From: Lachnospiraceae bacterium
GTDB taxonomy: Bacteria > Bacillota > Clostridia > Lachnospirales > Lachnospiraceae
Assembly (NCBI GenBank): GCA_009911195.1
Contig: QXWV01000111.1
Location: forward strand, 1 to 63,302
Direction of reading: 5' to 3'
Length of the DNA stretch: 63,302 bases
Part shown: piece by piece, positions 18,461-27,587 of the stretch
Position numbering within the stretch: the stretch's first letter is position 1
How the letters are laid out: each line of letters opens with the position of its first letter
Position numbers and translations under genes: made by a program
Notes under the pieces: model-generated
Databases searched by the model: none
Seen by the model: the letters and a program-made list of their open reading frames with translations, nothing else
Told to the model about the DNA's origin: nothing

Positions 18461-19237
18461 GTGATTGAGTTGGAAACTAAATCAGAACATCAAAACGGCT
18501 ATATTTTAGAATGCTGCGTAGACAGTGTGGAATCCGCCCTTGCCGCAGAAAAAGGCGGGGCTGACCGTCTGGAACTGTGTTCCAATCTGGTCATTGGGGG
18601 CACTTCCCCATCCCTCGCCTTATTTCAACAAATACGGAAGCATACAAATATCCGTATCCACGTATTGCTCCGCCCCCGTTTTGGCGATTTCCTATATAGC
18701 AGCCATGAGCTTTCTATTATTGAAAAAGAAATCCAGATGTTCCGCGATGCAGGGGCAGAAGGAATCGTCATTGGCTGCCTGAAGCCTGACGGCAACCTGG
18801 ACTATGACGCCATGAACCGTTTGATAGACCATGCTGGTCAAATGAGTATTACCCTTCACAGGGCTTTTGACATGTGCAAAGACCCTTTCCGTGCTTTAGA
18901 AGAAGCCCTTTCTTTGGGTATTCATACCATTCTCACCTCCGGCTGCCAGCCTTCCTGCTTAGATGGTATTGACCTTCTTAGACAGTTGGACGAACGCTCA
19001 AATGGAAAGATTTCCATTATGGCCGGAGCTGGAATAAACAGAAATGCTGTGCAATTATTGTTGGAACAAACACCAATTACCGCATTCCACATGTCCGGCA
19101 AGAAAATACGGGAAAGCCAAATGCAATTCCGTAACTCCACAGTTTCCATGGGGATTCCCGGCATGAGCGAATATGAAATATGGGAAACCGACCCTCAGGA
19201 AGTGGCCTTCGTCAGACAGCTCCTTCCCAGGGGCTAA
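18461..19237 (+). CDS. cutC: CutC family protein (copper homeostasis / TIM barrel)
   Basis: A 258-residue TIM-barrel CutC protein. The N-terminus ILECCVDSVESALAAEKGGADRLELCSNL is diagnostic, and later motifs VLLRPRFGDF, LHRAFDMCKDP, ILTSGCQPSCLDGI and MAGAGIN are present. The frame opens with GTG at 18461 after AAAGGA. A TTG at 18470 after AAGGTG is an alternative start. The name implies copper handling, but in Firmicutes the biochemical role is not established. It ends at a strong bidirectional terminator. Confidence 0.9.
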   Translation: MIELETKSEHQNGYILECCVDSVESALAAEKGGADRLELCSNLVIGGTSPSLALFQQIRKHTNIRIHVLLRPRFGDFLYSSHELSIIEKEIQMFRDAGAEGIVIGCLKPDGNLDYDAMNRLIDHAGQMSITLHRAFDMCKDPFRALEEALSLGIHTILTSGCQPSCLDGIDLLRQLDERSNGKISIMAGAGINRNAVQLLLEQTPITAFHMSGKKIRESQMQFRNSTVSMGIPGMSEYEIWETDPQEVAFVRQLLPRG

Positions 19238-19255
19238 TTCAACCCATCCAATTGA

Positions 19256-19307
19256 ATTTTTTGAGGGCCTTCCTTTTCCATTAGGTTAAGGCAGACCCTC
19301 AAAAAAA
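19256..19307. terminator. Bidirectional terminator between cutC and the GH13 gene
   Basis: TTTTTTGAGGG at the left and CCCTCAAAAAAA at the right form a stem extended by GCCTT/AAGGC. T runs occur in both directions, matching the convergent genes on either side. Confidence 0.85.
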
Positions 19308-19314
19308 TTATTAC

Positions 19315-20637
19315 TTATTTTTCCATCTTCCAAAAAGCTGCGCTATAAGGGGCGAGTTCACTTCCGCCTCCAAAGTCATGCATTTCACCGGTAATCAAAT
19401 CCACTGCTGTACCACAGCCCGCATCAAAATGGGCAGTATAGCTTTCCCCGTCCGCATTGATAGCCACAAGAACCCGTTCCTTATCCGTCTTCCTCTCGAA
19501 AATACATTGTTTATTGGTCAAAACAACCGAACGGAAATTCCCGTAATTCAATGCCTCCGAATTTTTCTTTGCTTTGGAAAGCATGGAGATAAAATTGGAT
19601 AATTCATTAAATTCCGGTTCGTCAAAGCATGCCCGAAGCGCCGGGTCACCTTCACTTTTGTTTGCTTTTGCACCCCATTCGCTCCCGTAATAAACACACG
19701 GTATTCCCGGCATGCCAAAGCACAGGGCGTAAATGAGCGGCAGATGCTTTTCATTCCCAAGCACACTGGCAATCCTGGATACGTCATGGTTATCCACAAA
19801 GCAAAGCAAATGTTTCCCTTTATACAATGTCCAATTCTCCGGTCCAAACTGGCGCATCAGGGAATGATTGATTTCAAACATATTCATGCTGTTAAAACTG
19901 GAATGAAGCCCTTTATAGCATTCATAATTCGTAACGGAATGCAGCATCTGCTCATTCATCATCTGGTTATAATCCCCATGCAGCATCTCCCCTACAAGGA
20001 AAAATTCCTCTTTCTTGCTGTCCGTAAATGCCCGCAGCCTCCTTACGAAATCATGGTCCAGGCAATAAGCCACATCCAGCCTGAGCCCGTCAATCTTAAA
20101 TTCATCAATCCAGAAATTCACGCTGTCGAGGATATGCCTTACCACCTCTTCATTCTTAAGGTTCAGCTTAACCAAATCATAGTTCCCTTCCCATCCCTCA
20201 TACCAAAGCCCGTCATTGTAGTTGGAATTCCCTCCCAGGTTAATATGAAACCAGTTTAAATATGGGGAATGCTCCCTGTTCCTGACAACATCCTGAAATT
20301 GGGAAAACCCACGCCCCACATGGTTAAATACGCCATCCAGCACTACACGTATCCCATTTTCATGAAGTTGCTCACACACTTCCTTAAAATCTTCATTCGT
20401 TCCTAATCTGCTGTCTATTTTCCTATAATCCCTTGTATTATATCCATGAGTATCCGACTCAAACACAGGGGAAAAATAAATCGCATTAATACCCAGCTTC
20501 TTCATATGGGGAATCCAGTCCGCCACTTTCCGTATGCGGTGCTCCACCACACCATCATTCTCAAAAGGCGCCCCGCAGAACCCCAATGGATAAATCTGAT
20601 AAAAAACACTTTCATATGCCCACATATTAATAACCAT
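19315..20637 (-). CDS. GH13 alpha-amylase family glycosidase (cyclomaltodextrinase/maltogenic type)
   Basis: About 440 residues with all four GH13 regions. These are DGVFNHVG (region I), DGLRLDVAYCLD (region II, nucleophile Asp), LVGEMLHGD (region III, acid/base Glu) and FVDNHDVSR (region IV). There is no signal peptide, so it acts on maltodextrins inside the cell. The lack of the N-terminal domain of neopullulanases suggests an intracellular alpha-amylase. Two start codons four residues apart (MVINM) follow an AAAGGG site. Confidence 0.9.
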   Translation of the reverse strand: MVINMWAYESVFYQIYPLGFCGAPFENDGVVEHRIRKVADWIPHMKKLGINAIYFSPVFESDTHGYNTRDYRKIDSRLGTNEDFKEVCEQLHENGIRVVLDGVFNHVGRGFSQFQDVVRNREHSPYLNWFHINLGGNSNYNDGLWYEGWEGNYDLVKLNLKNEEVVRHILDSVNFWIDEFKIDGLRLDVAYCLDHDFVRRLRAFTDSKKEEFFLVGEMLHGDYNQMMNEQMLHSVTNYECYKGLHSSFNSMNMFEINHSLMRQFGPENWTLYKGKHLLCFVDNHDVSRIASVLGNEKHLPLIYALCFGMPGIPCVYYGSEWGAKANKSEGDPALRACFDEPEFNELSNFISMLSKAKKNSEALNYGNFRSVVLTNKQCIFERKTDKERVLVAINADGESYTAHFDAGCGTAVDLITGEMHDFGGGSELAPYSAAFWKMEK

Positions 20638-20738
20638 ACCCTTTCTTTAACCCACACTTTGTAAATAATTTTTAAAGTTAATTTCTAAAGTTACTTTCTT
20701 ATTTTATCACATAATGACCAAACTTCCTACCAAAAAAT

Positions 20739-20830
20739 AAAATTGACCAAATTAGTATTTTTATCAATTCCCTCATATCAACTTACAAAATTAAAATTGA
20801 CATATACTGTCATGTATTTTTATCAATTTT
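20739..20830. promoter_or_regulatory. Pair of AAAATTGA...TCAATT elements between the GH13 gene and nfo
   Basis: 20739-20769 and 20793-20830 each begin AAAATTGAC and end in TATTTTTATCAATT, giving inverted arms inside each copy and direct repetition between copies. They lie upstream of the GH13 gene (minus) and of nfo (plus). A regulator binding site is plausible. No regulator can be named. Confidence 0.4.
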
Positions 20831-20994
20831 GACATAATCCGAAAAGAAATCCCCAAAATCCACAGAGTTATCCACATATGACGTTTATGTCATATTCTAT
20901 GACTCTTCTATCATTTTTACTAATTTTAAACCATATATTATCTTCTTTCATTGAGGAATCCATTTTACCTATAGCAAAGCAGCCAAATAAGTGC

Positions 20995-21000
20995 TATACT
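20995..21000 (+). promoter_or_regulatory. Extended -10 box of nfo
   Basis: TGCTATACT carries an extended -10 (TGC before TATACT) about 55 bases before the nfo start codon. No convincing -35 is present, as is usual for extended -10 promoters. Confidence 0.35.
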
Positions 21001-21054
21001 AACCAGGAAATTTATCATATTTACAATTTTATTAAGAGGGGCAGGACAAATACC

Positions 21055-21921
21055 ATGAACCAAACTCTAAAAATCGGCTCCCATGTAGGCATGAAAGGCA
21101 AAGAAATGATGTTGGGCTCCGCAAAAGAAGCCTATTCCTATGGAGCGAACACCTTCATGATTTTCACAGGGGCACCGCAAAATACAAAGCGCAAACCTAT
21201 CTCAGAGTTAAATATTGACGCCGCCAAAGAATTTATGCACGAGAATGGCATCTCATCCCCCGTTATACATGCTCCCTATATTATCAATCTGGGCAACAGC
21301 ACTAACCCGGAAACCTTCCGCCTTGCTGTGGATTTCCTTTCTATGGATATTGAACGCACCGCTGCCATGGGAAGCCAGATATTGGTTCTGCATCCCGGTG
21401 CCCATGTAGGGGCTGGTGAAGGGGTTGGCATACAGAAAATTGCGGAAGGATTAAATGAAATATTAACAAAAGATACGCCATGCTATATCGCCCTGGAAAC
21501 TATGGCTGGCAAAGGCTCTGAAATCGGAAAAAAATTTGAAGAATTGGCCGCTATCTTTGACAAAGTTATCCACAATGACAAACTGCGCGTCTGCATGGAC
21601 ACCTGCCATATGCACGATAGCGGTTACGATATTATCCATGATTTTGATAGCGTCCTGGACCAATTTGAGCGTCTCATCGGTTTGGGGAAAGTAGCAGTGC
21701 TTCATATCAATGACAGCAAAAACCCTTGCGGGGCAAGGAAAGACCGGCATGCAAACATCGGAAAAGGGTGCATAGGCTTTGATGCCCTTCATGCTATTGT
21801 TCACCACCCTGCTTTTCCAGGTATTCCTAAAATACTGGAGACCCCCTACTGCCCATCCGAAGATGACCCTTCCCGTCTTCTTCCCCCCTATAAGGAAGAA
21901 ATCGCACGGCTAAGAGGTTAA
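21055..21921 (+). CDS. nfo: Endonuclease IV (apurinic/apyrimidinic endonuclease)
   Basis: A 288-residue AP endonuclease of the xylose-isomerase-like TIM-barrel family. Zinc-ligand motifs are visible: [70 protein letters not shown] and [12 protein letters not shown] use [12 protein letters not shown] at 21055 as the start. The in-frame extension upstream is AT-rich promoter DNA. It cleaves abasic sites and fits with the DNA repair genes that follow. Confidence 0.95.
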   Translation: MNQTLKIGSHVGMKGKEMMLGSAKEAYSYGANTFMIFTGAPQNTKRKPISELNIDAAKEFMHENGISSPVIHAPYIINLGNSTNPETFRLAVDFLSMDIERTAAMGSQILVLHPGAHVGAGEGVGIQKIAEGLNEILTKDTPCYIALETMAGKGSEIGKKFEELAAIFDKVIHNDKLRVCMDTCHMHDSGYDIIHDFDSVLDQFERLIGLGKVAVLHINDSKNPCGARKDRHANIGKGCIGFDALHAIVHHPAFPGIPKILETPYCPSEDDPSRLLPPYKEEIARLRG

Positions 21922-21945
21922 CGTTACTATATCAAATCCCGGATT

Positions 21946-24591
21946 CTATAACCACTCATCCCAGAAGCGTTCCACCCGCTTCGCTATCCGGTCGGCCGTA
22001 ACTGTCTCAAACTCATCCCATTCCCTGGGAAACATCTTTTGATATGACCAGTTTAAAAAACGTTCATCCAGCAGGGCAATCACCCCTACATCCTCGGCAG
22101 TCCGGATTACCCGCCCCGCCGCCTGTAGAACTTTATTCATTCCCGGATAACGGTAAGCATAATCAAAGCCGTTATCCCCAACCCCATCAAAATATTTTTT
22201 TAAAATCTCCCTCTCATTGCATACCTGGGGCAATCCCGTTCCCACAATGATGGCCCCAATTAAACTATCATTTTTCAAATCAATGCCTTCGCTAAAGATT
22301 CCTCCCAGCACACAGAAACCCAGCAGGCTTTTTTCTTCCATTCCTGTAGAAAAACGCTGCAAAAACTCCTCTCTGGATTTTTCATCCATATGGTCCTCCT
22401 GGATGACACATTCCATATCTTCCCCCTTAGCAAAATCTTCCATAAAACGTTGATAGATATTCTGCATAAACATATGGGAGGGAAAAAACACCAGATAGTT
22501 CCCATAGCGGCTTTTCACTATTTCATGGATATAAAATGCAATATTATCATATTCTTCTTCTGTTCTCCTGCTATACTTGCTGGTGACATCGCCGCCAATA
22601 AGAAGTTTCTTCCTCCCCGGGTCAAACACCGACTGGGCATAAACCTCATAATCCTCTTCTTCCGCCCCCAGCAAATCCTTATAATATCCAATAGGCAGCA
22701 AAGTAGCAGAAAAAAGTATGGTGCTCCTTCCCTTTTTCATACACTCCTTCAAATTTAGCGAAGGGTTTACACAAAACAGCTTCAGTATAAAACTGCCGTC
22801 CTCCCTCATTTCTGAATAAGTCACATAATTTTTGTCCACTCTCTCATAGATATCCAGAAAATGGCAAACTTCAAAATAAAAATCCAAAACTTCCCCACGC
22901 ACTTCCTTCGTATGGAAAGCATCGCCTCCGTCATGGTCTTCCAAATAAGTCTCCATTGTGGCGTGCAGACGCCGCAATGCGGTTACAAACGGGTCTATAT
23001 ATTCTTCCAACCGGTAAGTTTCGCACTCCCTTTTTAAAGCAAGCAATTCCTTATTGCATTTTTCCAGTTGGCGTTCCATTTTTCCATCCAAGCCTTTTAT
23101 CGTCTTTTTTAACCGGAGGAAGTCCTCCTTGCAGGCCACAGCGCTGTACATTTCCCGTCCGCGCTCCACCAGATTGTGCGCTTCATCCACAAGAAAAATA
23201 TACTCCCCCTTGTTGCCTTCCGCAAAAAAACGTTTCAGATAAACATGGGGGTCAAACACATAATTATAGTCGCATATAATTCCGTCCGAAAACAAACTCA
23301 TATCCAAACATAGTTCAAAAGGGCATACCCTATGCCTTATTCCATATTCTTCAATTGCTTCCCTGCTAAAATTATCCAAATGAGTCAACAAATCATACAT
23401 CGCATCGTTAATCCTGTCATAGTGTCCTTTGGCGTAAGGGCAGTAATCAGGGTTACATTCCGTCTCATCCATAAAACATATTTTGTCTTTAGCAGTCAAT
23501 ATAACGGTTTTAAATCTCAGGCCATTTTCGCGTAAAATCTGAAAAGTATTGTCCGCTACAGTCCTCGTAATCGTCTTCGCCGTAAGGTAAAAAATCTTCT
23601 CCCCTTTCCCTTCCCCAACTGCCTTCACCGCTGGAAAAACAGTGGATATGGTTTTTCCTACTCCTGTTGGCGCTTCAATAAACAACTTCTTCTTATGGTA
23701 AATTGTCTGGTATACATAAGTTACCAGCTTCTTTTGCCCTTCCCGGTAAGCAAATGGGAATTGTATGTTTTTTATCGACTCCTGTCTGTTTATCCTCCAT
23801 TGATACTGGAAATCGGCCCATTTTTGGTATTGCCTCATCACATTTCCAAACCATTCGTCCAGCTCTTCAAAAGTATAATCATAATGGAAATATTTCAGTT
23901 CCTCTGTATCCATATTGCAGTAGGTCATCCGCACCTTTATCCCCTCCAGATGCTCCTGCCTGGCATAAATATATGCATAGCATTTCGCCTGCGCCAGATG
24001 CACTGCTATTGGTTCTTTCATCCTTTTCACTTCCAGGTAAGTGCCTTTTATTTCATCTATGGTCACAGAATATTCCTGCCGCATACTTCCTGTTATTTCA
24101 TCATCCCCGGACAAACCATATGCCTGTCCACAATATTCCCCTTCCTGCCCTTTACCCGCTATTCCTTCATATGTGGATAAACTATGGGCTTCTCCGTAAC
24201 ATTCCCCTCCCTGCCCTTTAACTACTGTTCTTTCATATGCGGACAAAGGCTCTGCCATCTCCAACGCATTCCGTCTGTTCTTCTCAGAAATCAGGAAAGA
24301 TTCTGCTTGCTGCGGATTATTCCCGAAAATAATTCCATCAGCCCTTCCTTCCACCGTAATCGTATAATTCTCCGTTTCATAAAAATACTTCAAGGCAACT
24401 TCCGCATGATAGTCTGCCCCCATCCTCCGCTGTATCATACGATGGATTCTGCCGCCTTCCTGCATAGCATTCTCAGGAGAAACTGCTTTTCTATTGTCAA
24501 TATTTCCTGTACGAAGTATAAATTCCACTAATCCCCGCACTGATATATGAATTTCCATTTTATCCACCATATCTTCTCCCATTCCAGCCAT
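21946..24591 (-). CDS. Cas4/RecB-like nuclease fused to a DinG/XPD-type Fe-S helicase
   Basis: An 881-residue protein. The first ~260 residues contain a PD-(D/E)XK nuclease core: VEGRADGII (acidic residue), then TYLEVKRM (E-x-K) and AQAKCYAYIY (QxxxY). The helicase follows, with Walker A IEAPTGVGKTIST and DEAH box FLVDEAHNLVERG. Four cysteines (CFMDETECNPDYC, VCPFELC) form the Fe-S cluster. Motif VI reads QAAGRVIRTAED. The 5'-to-3' polarity is inferred from the family. Inserted in the nuclease, between its Asp and Glu-Lys, is a tandemly duplicated 22-residue segment. The start at 24591 has a GGAGG site. Confidence 0.85.
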   Translation of the reverse strand: MAGMGEDMVDKMEIHISVRGLVEFILRTGNIDNRKAVSPENAMQEGGRIHRMIQRRMGADYHAEVALKYFYETENYTITVEGRADGIIFGNNPQQAESFLISEKNRRNALEMAEPLSAYERTVVKGQGGECYGEAHSLSTYEGIAGKGQEGEYCGQAYGLSGDDEITGSMRQEYSVTIDEIKGTYLEVKRMKEPIAVHLAQAKCYAYIYARQEHLEGIKVRMTYCNMDTEELKYFHYDYTFEELDEWFGNVMRQYQKWADFQYQWRINRQESIKNIQFPFAYREGQKKLVTYVYQTIYHKKKLFIEAPTGVGKTISTVFPAVKAVGEGKGEKIFYLTAKTITRTVADNTFQILRENGLRFKTVILTAKDKICFMDETECNPDYCPYAKGHYDRINDAMYDLLTHLDNFSREAIEEYGIRHRVCPFELCLDMSLFSDGIICDYNYVFDPHVYLKRFFAEGNKGEYIFLVDEAHNLVERGREMYSAVACKEDFLRLKKTIKGLDGKMERQLEKCNKELLALKRECETYRLEEYIDPFVTALRRLHATMETYLEDHDGGDAFHTKEVRGEVLDFYFEVCHFLDIYERVDKNYVTYSEMREDGSFILKLFCVNPSLNLKECMKKGRSTILFSATLLPIGYYKDLLGAEEEDYEVYAQSVFDPGRKKLLIGGDVTSKYSRRTEEEYDNIAFYIHEIVKSRYGNYLVFFPSHMFMQNIYQRFMEDFAKGEDMECVIQEDHMDEKSREEFLQRFSTGMEEKSLLGFCVLGGIFSEGIDLKNDSLIGAIIVGTGLPQVCNEREILKKYFDGVGDNGFDYAYRYPGMNKVLQAAGRVIRTAEDVGVIALLDERFLNWSYQKMFPREWDEFETVTADRIAKRVERFWDEWL
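24109..24240 (-). repeat. Two diverged tandem copies of a 66-bp coding unit
   Basis: 24109-24174 and 24175-24240 are head-to-tail copies, with the shared stretch ATTCCCC.TCCTGCCCTTTA. The first bases of a third copy (GGACAAA) follow at 24241. They encode repeated LS-YE-GKGQ-GEYCG-AYG-like units inside the nuclease domain of the helicase fusion. The length is a multiple of three, so the frame is kept. Confidence 0.75.
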
Positions 24592-24613
24592 ACAACCTCC
24601 AAAGAAAACAAAG

Positions 24614-24654
24614 AAAAAACCCCATAAGGATAGTTTACTCTATCTCTCATGGGG
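24614..24654 (-). terminator. Terminator after the HPr-like gene
   Basis: CCCCATaAGGATAG and CTATCtctCATGGGG pair as a stem on the minus strand, followed by TTTTTT. It lies just past the stop codon of the HPr-like gene. Confidence 0.85.
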
Positions 24655-24689
24655 AAGTCAAATACTCCGGAATCGTGTTTACTCCACTA

Positions 24690-24914
24690 TTAACATGCAA
24701 CTGCAAAGCGGTTCATGAACTGCTCAAAGTCAGCATCATAGCCGGAATAAGAAACTGTTAAAATTTGATTGAAATCCAATCCTAATACGCCAACGATGGA
24801 TTTTGCATCTACTACATATCTATTATAAGCGATATCAACATCAAATTCACACTTCGATGCGGCTGCCACAAAATCCTTCACTTCAGCAGGTCTCAACTTA
24901 ATTTTATGCCTCAT
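24690..24914 (-). CDS. HPr-like protein lacking the catalytic histidine (Crh-type)
   Basis: A 74-residue HPr-fold protein. The Ser46 region DAKSIVGVLGLD matches the regulatory site of HPr. The active-site GLHARPA segment is replaced by IKLRPAEVKDF, which has no histidine. It therefore should not accept phosphate from enzyme I, like Bacillus Crh, but could still be phosphorylated by HPr kinase and act with CcpA. It is monocistronic with its own terminator. The start at 24914 is the family-like one; the longer frame begins in the promoter. Confidence 0.75.
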   Translation of the reverse strand: MRHKIKLRPAEVKDFVAAASKCEFDVDIAYNRYVVDAKSIVGVLGLDFNQILTVSYSGYDADFEQFMNRFAVAC

Positions 24915-25154
24915 AATAAAACACCCTTCTTTCTTAGAAAATGAAAAAAACGTTTTCTTTGTGGTTACAATTGTATTATATCCCAATTTTTGCAAATGTA
25001 AAGTATAAATTTTGTGTCCAAAAATGGGCTAATTTTCAGTTTTTTCAATTAATACTAATAATTGCCCTTATAGACTTGCTGATTCCGGCATTCCTTTGTA
25101 AAAATTTACAATTAATACTTTACCGCCTTACTAAGGCTATCTGCATATTGATAA

Positions 25155-25937
25155 TTATAACCCAAATTCCACCATATATTCTTGGAATCGTAAAGGCAGC
25201 ATATTGCGCTGCAATTTTAAATTTTTCCTCTCTTTAATGGCTATTTTATGACAAAAAAATGTAAAGAGTTCCTGATATTCCATCTCCCGCTCCGAATAAT
25301 CCCCTATTTCCTCTTCGTCAAAATCCCTGTCTGTAACTAAATACCATTCTTTTGATTTCGGATGTACAACAAAAATTCCTCTTTTCTCATCATAAATAAT
25401 AAAATCATATAGCGGCAGCCTGTCTGCAAAGTGTGGGGCAAGGAATGTCACTACATTATTTTCAGGCCCTATTTTAGAATATAGGATTCCACTTTCCAGT
25501 TCCTGAAACCGTAGGAATTCTTTCCAATGATGCACTTCATTCCGGGTTCGCCGAGCCAATTCAAACACTTTATGCACATGCCGGTCCGCCAGATTCCCCA
25601 TCACCTGACTGCCGTTTTTCATTTTAAGCCCACCCAGAACTGTCTTATATATTGCCTCCCCCTTCTCCTTATCTTCACTGGCTAATGCCCTGCATATATC
25701 CAGATAAGTCCCTTCCCCGAGACGGCGGCAGATAGTTCCCGCCACCTTTGCTGCCTTCTCCCCATCCGCTGCCACCCGGATATAGGACGCAAATAAACGG
25801 AAGTTATCCTCTTCCCCCACTTGCAGATGTATATTCTTGTGGTCTTCCCGCAATGCATAGGCTTCATAAATGCCGGTAAAAATCCCTTCCAGTGAATCTT
25901 CACAGATTAAATACTTTTCTTCCATATTAATAATCAT
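25155..25937 (-). CDS. TIGR03915-type DNA repair-associated protein
   Basis: About 261 residues matching the partner of a radical-SAM repair protein, known as TIGR03915 family. Recognisable segments are DSLEGIFTGIYEAY at the N-terminus and NEVHHWKEFLRFQELESGILYSKI. The C-terminal region is LPLYDFIIYDEKRG. It lies just downstream of the radical-SAM gene (11 bases after the longest frame, 76 after the start chosen here), so the two are co-transcribed. Two LexA-like boxes sit at the operon promoter. Molecular activity unknown; a role in repair is inferred from the family and its regulation. The start is either 25937 or 25925. Confidence 0.85.
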   Translation of the reverse strand: MIINMEEKYLICEDSLEGIFTGIYEAYALREDHKNIHLQVGEEDNFRLFASYIRVAADGEKAAKVAGTICRRLGEGTYLDICRALASEDKEKGEAIYKTVLGGLKMKNGSQVMGNLADRHVHKVFELARRTRNEVHHWKEFLRFQELESGILYSKIGPENNVVTFLAPHFADRLPLYDFIIYDEKRGIFVVHPKSKEWYLVTDRDFDEEEIGDYSEREMEYQELFTFFCHKIAIKERKNLKLQRNMLPLRFQEYMVEFGL

Positions 25938-26013
25938 ACTCCTTTCGCTCATATGCGGGCGTTCCCTCAGACAGGATGCCGGCCGGCAAATTCGTGCTGG
26001 CACGATTTGACGG

Positions 26014-27336
26014 TCAGCTTCCTGTCTGGCTGAACTGTTGGAAATTTACATCGTCGAATAGGGAGAGTTGGCGGTAGGTTATACCGTCTTTGTCAAAAGG
26101 CAGTTTTTCCTTTACGGAAATCAGATTCCTTGTAATGTAATCTTCTTCTATCTTCGTATGATACATCATCCTTCCTCCACATGTTATAAAGTAGAGGGCC
26201 CGCTTCAGTACCACTCCTATTTTTTTTAAATCTTCAAATTTCAGCGTGCCGTTTCTCCTCGCCCGGACAATCCTCTGCGCACTCTTAACCCCTACTCCTG
26301 GTATGCGCAGTAGTAGCTGATAATCTGCCCTGTTCACTTCTACCGGAAATAATTCTAAATGGCGGAGTGCCCAATCCGCCTTTGGGTCCAGCAATACATT
26401 GAAATTAGGCCGCTCTTCACTCAATAATTCCTGAGCCTGAAACCCATAATAACGCAGCAGCCAGTCCGCCTGATACAGCCGGTGTTCACGCAGAAGCGGC
26501 GGCCCTCCTGGAAGTGCGGGTAAATCTTTATCCTCATTCACATTCACAAAGGCCGAATAAAACACTCTTTTTAACCCAAACTTCTGATAAAGGCTTTCCG
26601 CCACCATCATAAGCTGATAATCATTTTCCCTGGTTGCTCCTACAATCATCTGGGTAGACTGCCCTGCCGGAACGAAATGGGGGGCTTTCCTATATAATAC
26701 CAATTCATTTTTATTCTCCTGAATCCCATTTTGAATCTGCCTCATGGGAGCCAATATATTCTTCCTATGTTTATTGGGCGCCAGCCTTTTTAAGCTTTCC
26801 GCCGTGGGCAGTTCCAGGTTCACGCTCATCCTGTCCGCCAAATAGCCCGTTTTCTGAATTAATACTGGGTCAGCCCCTGGAATCGCCTTTACATGGATGT
26901 AACCCTGAAACCGGTGTTCCGTCCGCAACTTGTAAATCGTCTGATAAATCAGCTCCATCGTAAAATCTGGATGATATAAAATTCCTGAGCTTAAGAAAAG
27001 CCCTTCTATATAATTTCTTTTATAAAACCCCATCGTTAATTCACACACTTCGTCCGGTGTAAAGGAAGCTCTAGGCACATCATTGGATTTCCTGTTGATA
27101 CAATATTTGCAGTCATAAATGCATTCGTTAGTAAACAATATCTTCAGCAACGAAATACAACGCCCATCTGCACTGAAACTATGGCAGATGCCCCCTTTTT
27201 CCGTATTCCCTATCCCCGTTCCATCCCCCCTCCGGTCCACACCGCTGGAGGTACATGCCACATCATACTTCGCTGCATCCGTAAGAATCCCCAACTTTTC
27301 CTTTATACCCATTTCTTCCGTAGCCTTAAAAAACAT
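26014..27336 (-). CDS. Putative DNA modification/repair radical SAM protein (TIGR03916 type)
   Basis: About 440 residues. The radical-SAM cluster CIYDCKYCINRKSND lies in the N-terminal third (CxxxCxxC). The C-terminus has a helix-hairpin-helix-like motif, LLLRIPGVGVKSAQRIVRARR, typical of DNA-binding repair enzymes. It is paired with the TIGR03915 protein and driven by a promoter flanked by two LexA-type boxes. A role in direct repair or tolerance of base damage is inferred; the substrate is unknown. Start: 27336 follows GAGGTGAGGGAG; 27312 (MGIKEKLGIL) is an alternative. Confidence 0.85.
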   Translation of the reverse strand: MFFKATEEMGIKEKLGILTDAAKYDVACTSSGVDRRGDGTGIGNTEKGGICHSFSADGRCISLLKILFTNECIYDCKYCINRKSNDVPRASFTPDEVCELTMGFYKRNYIEGLFLSSGILYHPDFTMELIYQTIYKLRTEHRFQGYIHVKAIPGADPVLIQKTGYLADRMSVNLELPTAESLKRLAPNKHRKNILAPMRQIQNGIQENKNELVLYRKAPHFVPAGQSTQMIVGATRENDYQLMMVAESLYQKFGLKRVFYSAFVNVNEDKDLPALPGGPPLLREHRLYQADWLLRYYGFQAQELLSEERPNFNVLLDPKADWALRHLELFPVEVNRADYQLLLRIPGVGVKSAQRIVRARRNGTLKFEDLKKIGVVLKRALYFITCGGRMMYHTKIEEDYITRNLISVKEKLPFDKDGITYRQLSLFDDVNFQQFSQTGS

Positions 27337-27428
27337 CTCCCTCACCTCTGCCGCTACCCGTTTATTTTCATCTGCTAATCCTCAACGCGTCTTGCATTAC
27401 AAGCCTAAATCTCTGCTTTTATTATTAA

Positions 27429-27499
27429 CGAACATATGTTTGTATTATCATATCATATATTTTTTCCATTGGCAACCCCTTTTTGCAAACATTTGTTCT
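27429..27499 (-). promoter_or_regulatory. SOS promoter with two LexA boxes bracketing the -10/-35
   Basis: The -35 TTGCCA (27470-27475) and -10 TATGAT (27447-27452) are separated by 17 bp on the minus strand. CGAACATATGTTTG at 27429-27442 matches the Firmicute LexA/DinR consensus CGAACRNRYGTTYG exactly and covers the expected start site. CAAACATTTGTTCT at 27486-27499 is a second, slightly degenerate box upstream of the -35. The radical-SAM repair operon should therefore be SOS-induced. Confidence 0.8.
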
Positions 27500-27587
27500 T
27501 CTTGCATTCTTCCCCAAAAAGCGTTTAAATAATAAAGTGGGATAGCTGAAAATTAATAAACTTCCTGAAAGGAGTCAAACCATAATT

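Noticed and set aside
20868-20876. TTATCCACA, a DnaA box, as an origin
   Set aside because: A lone box without neighbours, without dnaA or dnaN and with no AT-rich unwinding cluster.
20878-21054. 59-codon extension of nfo
   Set aside because: Hydrophobic, AT-rich and promoter-like; family alignment starts at 21055.
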